This document shows positions 11,650 through 22,867 of a stretch of 64,000 nt of DNA, piece after piece; within the stretch, counting starts at the first letter, position 1, and each line of letters begins with the position of its first letter. Source of the stretch: Cyprinodon diabolis (lineage: Eukaryota; Chordata; Actinopteri; Cyprinodontiformes; Cyprinodontidae); contig CM060070.1 of assembly GCA_030533445.1 (NCBI GenBank), positions 33,596,501-33,660,500 of the forward strand. Reading direction: 5' to 3'. Under the pieces are notes generated by a model, which was not told the DNA's origin, ran no database searches, and saw only the letters and a list, made by a program, of their open reading frames with translations. Position numbers and translations under genes: made by a program.

Positions 11650-13190
11650 GAAGGACAAATTATTTTATTTTAGAAGGTGAAACAGTTCCAAGTAATGTCA
11701 TGGATGTTTCTTTTTCTATGCAAGAAATGAAGAGAGCAATATTTCGATCAGGATTAACAGCACCAGGAAAGGATCCAATATGCTATATTATGTTAAAACA
11801 TGTATGAAATCAAGCTAAACAAAAACTTTTAGGTTTATATAATAAGATCTGGAAAGAAGGAAGATTGCCTTGTAATTGGAAGGAAGTAATCATTGTAGCC
11901 TACCAATTATTAAACTGGGAAAGGATCGAACAAACCCTACAAGTTATAGACCAATTGCACTTACTTCATGTTTAGGAAAGATTATGGAAAGAAAGGTAAC
12001 AGAAAGAATTACATATTATGTAGAAAGTAAAGGACTTTTGTCTTCATATGAAAGTGGATTCAGAAAAGGAAGGAGTACAATGGATCCAGTTGTGTGTTTG
12101 GAATCCGATATTAGAAAAGCTCAAATTAATAGGGAAGTAGTGGTAGCAATATTTTTTGATATTGAGAAAGCATGTGATGTGGTATGGAAGGATGGGTATA
12201 AAATTGGGATTAAAGGAAGGGCTTATAATTGGATGGGAGTAACAAGATCTGATAATATAAAATTGACAATGGAACTCCACAGGGAAGTATTATCAGTCCT
12301 TTATTATTCTCAATCATGATTTATGACCTTTTTACAGAAGTAGATCAGGATGTCATAAAGTCTTTATTTGCTGATGATGGTTATTTGTCTATGAAAGGGA
12401 AAAGTGTAATATTAGTGTATGAGAAAATACAAAATGCTATTAATGCTGATGAAAATTGGGCTTATAACTGGGGAGTTAAATTCTCAGTAGGTAAATCAAA
12501 GACTGGTGTATTCAGTAGGAAGAAAATTGAGGAAATTGATTTAAAAATGTATGGAGAAAAAATGGAAAAAGTAAGTAACATTTAGTTTTTTAGGAATCAT
12601 TTTTGATTTCAAGATCTGATGGGGTGATCATGTTAATATATTGGAGGGGCATTTAAAAAGTTAGAAATATAATGAGGTGGTTATCAGGATTAAATCGGGG
12701 TGCAAATAAAATTTATTTAAAAAAAAATTATGTTTCCTTGATTAGATCAGTGTTGGATTACGGATGTGTAATAGAATTATGGAAATAGCATATTCTAAAT
12801 CTGAAATAAAATAAATAATTTAGAGCAAAATGAATTCTGAATGGCAACAACCGTGGGAAGAAAGAACTAAAGGTTGTCATTTATTTCATATAGAAAAGAA
12901 AGTAGGGAATTTGGAAATAATAGGAAAAAATCGGAAAGAACAAGTAGTAGTGACAAGATTGTGGCTTGGACATAGTGGAATAAATAAAGCTTTACACTTG
13001 ATAGGTAAAAACCCAACCGGTAGTTGTGAGTGTGGTAGGGTTATGGAAAGACTAGAACATGTACTGATACATTGTAAAAAATATACAGTAAGTAGAGAGA
13101 AGCTAAAACAAGAAATTAAGAAATATGATATACAGACATTATTGATCATTTATTTCGAACACTTAGTAAAAAGCAAATATAAGTAAATTA
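11650..13190 (+). mobile_element. I/Nimb-type LINE remnant with reverse transcriptase
   Basis: An A-rich, decayed non-LTR element. Fragments include SYRPIALTSCLGKIMERKV and ESGFRKGRSTMD (11876-12319), the catalytic box SLFADDGYLSM followed by NWGVKFSVGKSKTGVF (12316-12585), and a C-terminal piece TRLWLGHSGINKAL...CECGRVMERLEHVLIHC (12830-13186). This last Cys/His-rich segment is what follows RNase H in I-group LINEs. Three frames and internal stops make it dead. The clade is assigned by motif style, not by search. Confidence 0.75.
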
Positions 13191-13302
13191 ATAAAGTCAT
13201 AACAAAACAAAACAAAAAAGAAGAAAAGGAAAAAAACATATGTACATACCATCATGTTTGAAAAGGAGTAGGAAGAAGTAATAAAACTTATTAAATCCTA
13301 CC

Positions 13303-14029
13303 TGTTGGGATCTGGAGATCTTCCACCTGTCTCCAGCAGAGAGCGCCGTGGGTCTCCTGGACTGGAGCCCTCAGCACACCTGGGGATCATCAGCCCATCA
13401 GGAGACCTTCTACATAAGCAGCAGTCAGACCTTCCTTCAACGCCGCAGTGTTGACCAAGTTTGGTTAGCGAATCTGAGCCTCTGTTTATCTTAGTGAATC
13501 TTAGTCGACTCTGGATGAGAAACTAGATTCTAACCTGCCTCTGTCTTCTTGCTCACAGAAAACCCGACTGAAGTCTGAAGCTCTGGATGAGCTTTGCCTG
13601 GAAACCTGCCTGCCTGCCCAAGGAAGCCAAACCTGAAGATATCAGTCTGGATTCCTCCACCAGCTCTCAAGGAAGAGCTAGGAAAACAAACCAAGGTCTG
13701 AAACTCATAAGCCAGAAGCTAGATGCTGCTGCTGCTGAGCTCTCTGCTGAATCTACAGTCACTGGACCCAACCGGTTCCCCCTCTCAAAGGGATCAGCCT
13801 GAACCTCTTCAAGGTACAATCTGAATAAGACACGCTAGACAAATCATTGGAGCTGCCTGGCTAATCAAACTATCCATCTCTGCAGATATCAGTGATTCCT
13901 GTCCCGGACCTGTACCAGAACCAGTTCATACTTCTCTGTGTTTGTTCATTCAATAAACTCTGTTAAACTTTTACTCAGCTTCGTGTGGTGTTCTGCATGT
14001 GGGTAAAATCTCGTAAGCCTATCATGACA
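13303..14029 (+). mobile_element. Solo LTR of the Gypsy family, 727 bp, TSD CTACC
   Basis: Begins TGTTGGGATCTGG and ends ATCATGACA, the same termini as the Gypsy element at 26669-32052 (read on its minus strand). It is flanked by CTACC on both sides (13298-13302, 14030-14034). It has a TATA-like ACATAAG at 13412-13418 and, about 28 bases on, GCCGCAGTGTT at 13442-13452, the 11-mer used for self-priming in the full element. AATAAA occurs near 13952. Confidence 0.9.
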
Positions 14030-14079
14030 CTACCCCTGTTCTATATTAACATCTACCTATGTTTAAGCATACATACATA

Positions 14080-14081
<2 letters not shown>

Positions 14082-14161
<80 letters not shown>

Positions 14162-14420
14162 CACATACATACATACATATATACATATATATATATACAT
14201 ACACATACTCATAGATACCTATACATATATATACACACATACATACTTACACATACACCTGTATCTCAAACACATGCACACATACATGCATATACATACA
14301 CACCCACATAACTATAGACAGTATACACATATCTCTATCTACATATACGTACACATATATCCATACATATCCATATACCAAAAACCCTTATCTCTCACAC
14401 ATATATATATATATTTTTTT
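14082..14420. repeat. (TA)n microsatellite passing into (TACA)n-like DNA
   Basis: Uninterrupted TA dinucleotides to about 14155, then irregular TACATA/CACATA repeats to about 14420. Long open frames here are products of the repeat and not genes. Confidence 0.95.
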
Positions 14421-14424
14421 TTTT

Positions 14425-14725
14425 ATTATTTCATCTATCTTGACTTCCTATCGATTTTAATTCATAGTGGCAGAGCAAGTTCTATTCCCCCTCAAGCCCC
14501 CTCCTCCCTGTATCTTGTAAAAATCATATGTTTATATTTGTTTTTAAACTGGTTGATGTTTGGACATTGCTTCAAATCCATGCTCAGTCTGATCCATAGC
14601 CTCACTCCACTATTTGTTATACAAAATCTTTTCCTTGCAGTTCTGTATCTTTGAATCTTAAAATTAGTTATCTCCCTTAAATCATACCCCCCCTCTCTCA
14701 TAAATATTTTATTAAAACTTAATAA
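14425..14725 (-). mobile_element. Possible LINE C-terminal fragment
   Basis: The minus strand reads RKRFCITNSGVRLWIRLS and INQFKNKYKHMI, resembling the '...G.KLWN.L...FK.K.K' end of some fish LINE ORFs. The element's 3' side would face the microsatellite, as is common for LINE tails. Weak evidence. Confidence 0.35.
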
Positions 14726-14939
14726 AATATTAGTTAATCTTAAAATAAATAAAGCAGTTTTAAAATTTTGAAGTAAACAGAATTATTTATAAGAATTTAG
14801 ATTAAAGGGAGATACTCTGGTCCACACTCCAGCACAGTAGATGGTGATAATACATCTTAACGTTAGATGTCACTTGCCACTAAAAACCAGAAAGAAGAGG
14901 AAAAGAAGGAGTTGACAGTGTCAGATTGCCTGAAAGCCT

Positions 14940-15210
14940 TGGTTAGTAAGCATCCAGCATTTTTCTCTGTCTGTTTACCTGATCCTCACCTGTTTCTGCC
15001 TCCCGATTTTTGAGCGTGCCTAGCCCCTGTTGGATCTGTTTTTTTGTGCCGCCTGGATCCCAGACCTGTTTCTGTTCCCTGACCTTGTTTCTGGATTCTG
15101 TTTTGGATTCTCTGGATATCTGATCACCTGGCTCTGACCCTGGACCTCCTTTGACCACCATTACCTACCAAGCCTCAGTGAGAAATAACTCTCAAAGAAC
15201 CAAAAATTTT
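14940..15210. mobile_element. LTR remnant
   Basis: Positions 15144-15200 match part of the solo LTR at 10873-11449 (CTTTGACCACCATTACC and onward). The preceding CT-rich stretch is typical of fish LTRs. Neither end nor a TSD was found. Confidence 0.45.
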
Positions 15211-15369
15211 TTTTTCCACTCATAAAAGGGATTCTGGCCAGACAAATATGCTGATTTATATTATTGGAGACCGTCTGCATAAGACTTAGACAAAGCTGTT
15301 GTTTCATTGAAATTTACCAATAATATCACCAAACTAAATTGAAAATAAGAATAATAATTTGCTCAGTTC

Positions 15370-15975
15370 TATAAATAGATAAACATGAGCAGGTGTCAGT
15401 TGGGCCCTGTACCGAGCCAGTCGGGTTTAAGGAGTTAAGAGTTTCAGTTCTTATGACTACTCATTTTTTCACTCAAGTAAAAGTTAAACGTAGTCATCCT
15501 AGAAATTACCCAAGTTAAGAGTAGGCAATTTGGTACTAACATTTGATTTAATGTTTAGAAATGATGCAGACAGACTTTATGCACAAGTTCTGAGGTTTCA
15601 AAGACAGAAATGTATAAAGAATACAAACAAATATCAGTAACAGAAAATAATGAAATAATAAGAAATTAATCTTCAACAAAGTATACATCTAGAATTCTCC
15701 CAAATTACCCTTAGATTTTTTTAATGAAGGAGAAATACTAGCAGCTTTATTTTAACTTGTGAGCTGCGGAAGTTCACTGTTTCCAGGTGAAGCTCAGCAA
15801 TAGATTTCATGTGATACCATAACATTTATTTTCCACACTCATAAAGGCATAAAACAACGAACAAACGCACATATCTGATTAGAACCCTTAATAAGCATAA
15901 CCATATAACCTTCGGGCCTTCATACAATCGATTTATGGCCAGAATCCACCTCCAAGATGTTCAAAATGTTCTGTG
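15370..15975. other. 5' flank of IFIT copy 2
   Basis: Paralogous to about 100-717 with small indels. No gene. It retains the GAAGTTCACTGTTTCC block near 15770. Confidence 0.75.
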
Positions 15976-15988
15976 AGTTTCTATTTCC
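15976..15988. promoter_or_regulatory. ISRE of IFIT copy 2
   Basis: AGTTTCTATTTCC, identical to the copy 1 ISRE and at the same distance from the exon 1 ATG. A TATA-like AATAAATAAG follows at 16076-16085. The promoter looks intact although the gene is broken. Confidence 0.85.
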
Positions 15989-16134
15989 TAGGAAATGAGA
16001 GCATAAACCTTCAGCTTTACATAATAAATACAAGGGCAGGGATTACATATGGTGCTGCACCTTTAGAATGAGAGAATAAATAAGAGCAGAACCTGAGAAG
16101 ATTTTATTCACTAGAGAGACTGAACAGCTGGAAG

Positions 16135-16139
16135 ATGAG
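16135..16139 (+). pseudogene. ifit: IFIT copy 2, exon 1 (ATG AG)
   Basis: ATGAG followed by GTGAGT at 16140, identical to copy 1. The intron is only about 1 kb because the repeats that swell the copy 1 intron are absent. Confidence 0.75.
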
Positions 16140-16539
16140 GTGAGTCACTCTTTCTGCTTATTTTATATGCACAGGTTTTCAATTAGTCAAGATTTAACAG
16201 TAATCTGTTCACAGAGTTAACATCAAACTAAAACTGGAACAGTTTCTGTTTAAAACCCCTTTAAAAACATCCATCTGCTCATCATTCTGATGCTGATCAT
16301 TTTCCAGACAGAAATGTCTGACTGAACCGACAAAAATGATGGATTGTTATGTAGTTTCTGCTCTGACTTAATATTATTCAATATATTAATCAAACAACAT
16401 TTGTACTGTCATAGTTTATGTTGTCCTGTGAACACATCCAAATAGCTGTGTTTGGACAAACGATGAAAGTGTGATTCGAACTTAAATTATGGTCAAGCAG
16501 ATAACTGTGCACAGATATGGAATACATTCACAACAACCT

Positions 16540-16711
16540 CCAGATGAAAGTGCGCATTCAGCTCGGCAAAGAACTCATGCTCTTCCTCAACACTGAAGTC
16601 CTCAGACATTTTTCTTTCGTTGTTTCTTTCTTTGCACAGGTAAACAGCACATTTCTTCTTCTACGCTTGCATTATCGGCAGAGCAGACGCTGAATGCGCA
16701 CTTTCATCTGG
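16540..16711. mobile_element. Short MITE or hairpin with perfect 23-bp inverted ends
   Basis: CCAGATGAAAGTGCGCATTC at 16540 is mirrored exactly by the sequence ending at 16711, with about 125 bp between the 23-bp arms. Homology with the copy 1 intron stops at this point. No clear target-site duplication. Confidence 0.6.
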
Positions 16712-17095
16712 TTTGGTCTGCCGCGGTTTCCGTAGGCTCGTGAACTCGCAGGCGCGCGCTTTTAGGAAATCCTATACACTACTGTTTATGCTCTAAAAAC
16801 ATTCTAAATGACTTTGTTTTGAGTAAATTATGGACGCTACCAACTCAGGACACTTGGAATACATTGGACGAGCAGTATGGAGGAATATTGACACGTTTTT
16901 TGTGGACTTTTATGGACCTTTCTGCCTCGGGCGCCATAGACCTCCATTATTTGAATGTCAGCAGACAGTAAGAAGCCTCCCAGATCTCCAGATGCATTTG
17001 ATATATCAAAAAAGTACTCCAGAGTGTTGTTCAGCATGGGGGTCAGTAGAAAATGAAGGCTAATCATGTTTTAGGTGTACTATTCCTTTAAGAGT
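16712..17095. other. Intronic repeat-like DNA before IFIT copy 2 exon 2
   Basis: Not shared with the copy 1 intron. It ends in GTGTACTATTCCTTTAAG, a style seen at the ends of fish MITEs. A 77-codon open frame at 16830-17063 has no recognisable features. Probably a further non-autonomous insertion. Confidence 0.35.
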
Positions 17096-17881
17096 TCTTC
17101 ATATCCTCCAGAAGTTAAAACCAAATTAACATCCCACATCTAATTACTCTTCTTTCTTGTAATTTATGTGATTTTCTCATCAGTTCTACAGAGGCCTTGG
17201 AATCCAAACTGCAGGCCTTGCAGTGCCACTTCACCTGGGATCTAGAACCTACCAAGTCCCAACTGAATAATCTCAGGTATGCACTGGAGGACATCGGCAC
17301 AGATGAGGGAAACGTCTGGCTGGGTCACATTTCCAACCTGCAGAGATTCATCCACTATAAGATGGGCTCCTCTGACAAAGCCCTGAGCATCTTCAGACGA
17401 GCCAATGAGACCTTCCAACGTCTTAAAAATTCTGATGAAGGTCCCTGGTTGATGCTGAACTTTGGGAATCTGGCTTGGCTGCACCATCTTATAGGTGAAG
17501 ATAAGAAGAGTCATGATTACCTGTCAAAGGTTGAAGCTCTAATGAGAGAATACCCAGCTCCACCTGAGGAAGAGCTCCACTCAGAGGTCTGTGTCGAGAA
17601 GGCCTGGACCCTTTCAAGGTTTGACAAAGAGAAGAAGCTGCAGGCTGCAGAGCTCTTCCAGAGAGCCGTGACAATGCAGCCACACAACGTGGAATGGCAG
17701 ACTAGCCGGGCCATATTATCAGCAGATCCCTTCCTAGACAACATGGAAGACATGACTCTTGATGTCTTTGAGAAACTGAGATAAGCCACTGAACGAGATC
17801 CAGAAATCTTGTATGTTGCTGCTCTTTATCTGAGGTCACGAGCTGCAAAAGGAGAACAAATAAGGAGAGAAGCTCGTGTTT

Positions 17882-19067
17882 TATGGAGAGATATTTGTGC
17901 CATCGGTTTGAGCGCGCAGGAACCAATCCGAGCGCGCAGTGAGACAACACGCGCGCGCTCAAAACCGGTCTGGCGCACGCTCAACTCTGAAAAACCCTCT
18001 CAACACACTGTTCTCGCACTCAGTTTCATCTCTGCGCGTGCTCGAATCCGCCTCTGCTCGCGCTCGACCTGCTGTCTCCGCGCTCAACACCAGCTGTGCG
18101 CTCGACTCTCTGCGCTCGCGACTTCGGCAATGTATGTAAATGAACCATACCATCAGCCAATCACGCTCAGCTTCTTTTCATCCAATGAAAGCATTCGTTC
18201 CTTCTTATTCTTCTTCTTTTCTATCATGGCGGATCGCAAGCAACTTTAAGGTGCATACCGCCACCTACTGTTCATGAGTGTGTAGCAACATTGTTTTACA
18301 TCTATTAAATTCTATTTTTTTATTTTGTATTCTGAAGATAACTAAATAATGCTTTCCCTAATCAATAAAAATCCTTTATATTTCCTTTATTTCCCAATAA
18401 TCCTTTAAGACTCCATTCTTGGCCTGTCCTTTCAACTACTCTTCTCAATTTCTCCCTTTCAGGTTCATATGTTTTACAGTTCATCAATACCTAAGCATTC
18501 GTTCCAAATACTACATCCGGTTAAATGAAAAAAAAATTAAAAATAAAAACACAATCAGGAAAATCAAACAACTCTTACAGTTATTTGGGCAACACTCCTA
18601 ACCATTTGAAGGACAGAAGATAGTACTATAAAATATCTAGAATTATCTCAAATAAACTTCAGTCAAACAGTTATGAGATCATTGCCTCATCCATCTATTT
18701 TACCTGCTATTGACATGGATTTAAATTTGCTGTTTTAAAAGAAAAATAAGGAGGATATTTCAGGTTCAAGTTCAAGGTTCAAGAAGCTGATTGGCTGATG
18801 GTATGGTTCATTTACATACATTGCTGAAGTTGCGAGCGCAGAGAGTCGAGCGAGCGGAGAAACAGCTGAGTGCACAGCTGGTGTTGAGCGCGGAGAGAGC
18901 AGGTCGAGCGCGAGCAGAGATGAAACTGAGCGCGAGAACAGTGTGTTGAGAGGGTTTTTCAGAGTTGAGCGCACGCCAGACCGGTTTTGCGCGCGGGCGT
19001 GTTGTCTCACTGCGCGCTCGGATTGGTTCCTGCGCGCTCAAACCGATGGCACAAATATCTCTCCATA
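17882..19067. mobile_element. Non-autonomous DNA transposon, about 290-bp inverted repeats, TSD GTGTTT
   Basis: Ends TATGGAGAGATATTTGTGCC and its reverse complement. Arms run 17882 to about 18175 and about 18780 to 19067 and are GC-rich with many GAGCGCGC-type blocks. The 6-bp direct repeat GTGTTT flanks it (17876-17881 and 19068-19073). The AT-rich core (18180-18775) has no transposase. The superfamily cannot be named with confidence; a 6-7-bp duplication is unusual among fish DNA transposons. Confidence 0.9.
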
Positions 19068-19729
19068 GTGTTTTGGCTGAAAGGATCCTAGAAAGATCTC
19101 CAAGCAGTTACCATGGAATCAACCAAGTAAGGCGACTGTACAGGGACTATATATCTAAAGATGAAGCTATTAAGTTAGCCGATGAGTACCTGAGGAGATA
19201 TCCTGACAGTCGTTATGCAAAGAAATCTGCTGCCATCTGCTACAAGATGAAGGTCCTTTCTCCAGACTTTAAACCCAGTAGTCTTAGCGACATGGTCACA
19301 CGAGCCATTAGTCTCTGGGAGGAGATGATTGATCTCTATGGTGAATCTAATCTTAAAGATCAAATAACTCTAGCTGATTTATATGCAAAAGTGAATACAG
19401 AGAAAGCTGACCACATTTACAGAGAGCTGCTGGACAGAGAAGATCTGGATTCAGCAGAGAGACAAATGCTTTACCACTCCTATGCTAAATATTTATTCTT
19501 CAATAAAAATAACAGTTGCAGGTCTATTGAGTACCACATGGAGGCAGTAAAGATTCCAGTAGAATCCAGTTATCGACAGACGAGCATCAATGAGCTGGAG
19601 AAGACCTTGGAAAGAAACAAAAATCCATCAAAGAGCTGGAAAGGAACTCCGACAGACCCTGAATTGATTAAAAAGATCACGGAGCTTCTGACCAGCCTGA
19701 AAAATCAGCCTGAAACACAGAATCAGTGA
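19046..19729 (+). CDS. Orphan C-terminal IFIT ORF with transposon-donated ATG (227 aa)
   Basis: The last bases of the transposon supply ATG at 19046-19048 and the codons M-A-Q-I-S-L-H-S, which run in frame through the insertion boundary into the IFIT C-terminal half (VLAERILERSPSSYHG...). The C-terminal TPR region is complete, with ISLWEEMIDLYGESN, LLDREDLDSAERQM and the terminal ELEKTLERNKNP tail. An identical arrangement exists at 52002-52685. No promoter was identified for it, so expression is unproven. It may simply be the undamaged remainder of the pseudogene. Confidence 0.35.
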   Translation: MAQISLHSVLAERILERSPSSYHGINQVRRLYRDYISKDEAIKLADEYLRRYPDSRYAKKSAAICYKMKVLSPDFKPSSLSDMVTRAISLWEEMIDLYGESNLKDQITLADLYAKVNTEKADHIYRELLDREDLDSAERQMLYHSYAKYLFFNKNNSCRSIEYHMEAVKIPVESSYRQTSINELEKTLERNKNPSKSWKGTPTDPELIKKITELLTSLKNQPETQNQ

Positions 19730-21419
19730 AAAATAGAAAAGCAATCTGAGAGTGCAGACCTTATACCAAGCAGCAAATTTTGCAACCAATTGTGACTTAC
19801 ACCAATAGCTAAAACTTGCACATGATCTGGTTCATATAAAATCCATTCATAGGTTTTCAATTGATCCTGCTAACAAACTTTTCTTTTGTTTTTGTCTTTA
19901 GTAAAATACCTCCAGACATTTTGAGTATTATGCTGAGGCTGACAACAGTCACTGCTGCCACCCTCTTGATTAGTGGGCAACTACTTGTCCCTCCAAATAT
20001 CCCACAATGTTAGATAATCTTTAAGAAAATTCCTGTATGCAGATTATGATGTAGATCATCACCAGAATGTAATGGATTAATAATTGGCATAAAGGACACC
20101 TCTGATAGAAATGTCATTAAAATCCACCTATAACATATTAAGTTATTTTGTATACAGACAGACAGACTGACAGACAAACCCTCTTAAAAACATAACCTCC
20201 TTGGTAGAGGTATTTAAGGAAATCACAACCTGCAGGTATATCTGCAGTCGGATGTAGTTCTGCAGAGTTCTGACTCAGGCTTTCTGAATACTAAGATCCA
20301 TTAATTGAATAAGAATATAATTAAAACGTTCACTGTAAGTTTTTAATGATTGATATTTTTTCAAAAAGTTATTTTAATCATAAAAACAGACTTCCTCAAA
20401 ATGCAGAATCCAACTTACTAAATAAGGCTGTAGATGCTCATCATAGCTTCACAATTATTTGTTTAATATGTTGAAATTTATTAATTATTTTCTTTAACTC
20501 ATACTTCAGTAGCATTTTATTTCCATCCATCCATCCATTTTCTTACACGCTTGTCCCGAGTGGGGTTGCGAGGGGTGCTAATGCCTATCTCCAGCAGTCA
20601 ATGGGCGAGAGACAGGGTCCACCCTGGACAGGTCGCCAGTCCATCGCAGGTAGCATTTTATTTTTTAACTGAAATCCCAATCAAATAAAACCAGGACAGA
20701 ATCTGTTAATGAAAACAACATGAATCAAAAAATTTAGTAAAGTGAAACTTGACACAGATTTCATAGAAATTGAGAAAAATAATAGGACTCAGTGAGGAGC
20801 CATCTTGACGACAGTTGTTGATATATGAGGCAATAAGAGCTGCAGAGGATGGGGATCTTGTAGTGAAAATAAGTTTTAAAGAGTTGAAATCTACTTTTTT
20901 TCTTGCCTGTTCTCTCTGTGCTTTTGGTGCTTTTCCTCCTCACTGGTCCACAAATAGGCTACCACTGCCCTGCATGTTTTAGATTTCTCCTCTCTGTCAC
21001 CCGATTTATATAAATGAATGATTAACAGGCTTCTACAGCACTTGTAGGCTGCTGAGGAGGTCATGCAGTTATTTGTATCTGATGTCCTGCAACAGAGAGA
21101 CATTGGCTGCATTCGAATTCATGGGCTGCGTCTTCCAAGAATGCACCCTCCCTGGACTGGATCCTTCGAAGTCTGCGAAAATAAGGAGACTGGAAGAGTT
21201 GTGGCTGTGAATTCAACGATTTCTTGCCTTTTGCAGCTTACACCGCCATCTGCTTTGTCGCCTAGCAACCGTGACATTTGGCACAGAAAGCAGGAAAAGT
21301 ATGAATAAGGAACTTTTCAAAACTGTTTCTTTTGAATTTTTTATTTATTTATTTTTTTTATTGTAAAGTTAAAAAAGACTACACTCATGAGAATATAGAG
21401 TGAAATAAAATTGACAACC
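19730..21419. other. 3' flank of IFIT copy 2
   Basis: No gene found. About 19735-21050 is homologous to the 3' flank of IFIT copy 3 (45280-46400), so these flanks duplicated with the genes. Short open frames near 20761-21308 have no supporting features. Confidence 0.7.
20522..20650 (-). repeat. RTE-type LINE 3' tail with (CCAT)n
   Basis: A (CATC)n run followed by the GTCCACCCTGGACAGGTCGC segment, widespread in fish genomes as the 3' end of RTE-class LINEs or derived SINEs. Copy 3's flank lacks it. Repeated at 53412-53540 in the duplicated block. Confidence 0.65.
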
Positions 21420-21726
21420 TGTTGGGATCTTGAGGCTTGCCCACCAGTGGGCGCCGAGGATTCCTTCCTGGGGATTTTTCTGTTACTGTTTGGGATCTGG
21501 GGTTTGTTTTCTGTCTACCTTTCTCCACCAGAGGGCGTACTGGATCTCCTGAGGCTGGAGCTGTCTTCACCAGCTGTTCTCCATCTGCTCATCAGGAGAC
21601 CAGTACTTAAGTGGGCTGAGGACCACACTCCTGTGCCAGAGTGTTAGTTAGTCACGGTACAGCAAACCCTGAGCCAACCAGCCTGTCTAATTCTCTTACT
21701 CCCCTGAAACCAGAACCTGAACTTAA

Positions 21727-22364
21727 AGCTGAAGTCTGTAAGTTTTTAAAAATCACTTTTTTTCATATTGGCTAAAACTGTCCCTATGCCCAGACAGCAG
21801 TACATGTGATATGTAACCTGTGAAAAAAACTGCTTTAATTGGTCCCGCATACTGCCTGTATTTCAATCTGGAAAGAATATTTCGGGACGAGACAAAACAA
21901 CCAATCACAGCCAGAGGAGCGTCTGATGGAGTGTCAATCACAGCTCACACACGCTGAATCCCGCCCCCTCCCTCTCACCGCTGAACCTGCCGCTGCCGCC
22001 CGGCTGCTGCAGTCAGGAGGACGGGCGTGGAAGTCATGGCGGAGCGACAGCCACCAGCGAAAGAGAAACTGCCCTTACAGCCCCTGCCGACAACTGCTTA
22101 CACGGCAAACTTTGGTATAACCAGCATCTTATTCTAGCTGCTTGGAGGTGAGTGTTATCGCTCTTACCGGTTCACACTCCATGCCGCGTACGCTGCTTGG
22201 ACGCTTCTGGTCGCATGCGGTAGCCGCGCAGATGCTGTGAGAGGGGTGGAGCTTGGAGGTGGGGCATGAGTGAAGCAGAGAGGGTGGGGGAGTGGCGTGA
22301 AACCTGTTTTTCTTCAAATTTTCAGTCGAAGTCTGCTCTCTTCTCAATGTTACAGACTGCAGCT
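21727..22364. mobile_element. TTAA-target MITE (piggyBac/Kolobok-like), 638 bp
   Basis: Inverted ends AGCTGAAGTCTGTAA and TTACAGACTGCAGCT are flanked by TTAA at 21723-21726 and 22365-22368. It is inserted in the 5' LTR of the retroelement, so it is younger than that LTR. No transposase. Confidence 0.85.
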
Positions 22365-22867
22365 TTAACCAGTTTTGTCTTCTCTGCTTCTTAGGAAGAA
22401 ATCTGACTGAACCCAACCCTGGAGAACCAAGCCTCTGCCCTCAGCCTGACGTCTGCCTCTGAACCCTCCTGGTTCCCTCCTGCTGCCAACTCAGCTCAAG
22501 CCTCAGCCTTCAGCCTGCCGTCTGTCTCTAACCCTCCTGGTTCCCTCCTTCGGCCTGCTCACGTTAAGCCTCAGCCTTCAGCCTGTCGTCTGTCTCTAAC
22601 CCTCCTGGTTCCCTCCTTCAGCCTGCTCAGCTCAAGCCTCAGATCTCAGCCTGCCGTCTGCAACTGAACCCACATCTGGAGATCATCAAGCCTCAGCCAA
22701 GCCCAACCTCCTTCGAGCACTCAGTCTGTCGCCAACCTCTGGACCCTCCTTGGATTATTCCCCCTCGGCTGCTTTGCTCAGCTCCAGGTCAGCAATCCAG
22801 TCGAGACCAGCCCAGGACCTGAATACATCCTGACCTGCTTTGTTCTACCAAATCCAAATCCTCTCCG

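Larger units (their letters stand above)
17184..19729 (+). pseudogene. ifit: IFIT copy 2, main exon: nonsense codon plus transposon insertion
   Basis: Exon 2 starts after the acceptor AG at 17182-17183 and reads like copy 1, with CHFTW at residues 16-20 and GNLAWLHHLIGEDKKS. At 17782-17784 a TAA replaces the TCT serine codon of copy 1 (AGA-TAA-GCC against AGA-TCT-GCC), giving a 201-aa product. Downstream codons stay in frame (YVAALYLRSRAAKGEQ) to 17881, where a 1186-bp DNA transposon (17882-19067) interrupts the exon. IFIT coding resumes at 19068 and reaches TGA at 19727-19729. Removing the element and one target repeat restores codons E-A-R-V-L-A-E-R, aligned with E-A-K-R-L-A-E-R in copy 1. 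The gene cannot make a full protein. The truncated N-terminal half could still be translated. Confidence 0.92.

Noticed and set aside
14046..14311. Long Tyr/Ile reading frames on both strands
   Set aside because: They are translations of (TA)n and (TACA)n microsatellite DNA; the same occurs at 49847-49953.
18735..19041. Overlapping frames in the GC-rich transposon arms
   Set aside because: Arg/Ala/Ser-rich translations of the GAGCGCGC-type inverted repeats. They appear in mirror image at the other arm, so they are not independent genes.
17876..19073. TA dinucleotide as the target site of the IFIT copy 2 transposon
   Set aside because: Treating TA as the duplication leaves 8 extra bases and breaks the IFIT frame. 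GTGTTT restores it exactly.
20522..20650. (CCAT)n followed by a conserved segment considered as a tRNA-derived SINE
   Set aside because: No A/B box promoter was found upstream; the segment fits an RTE 3' tail better.
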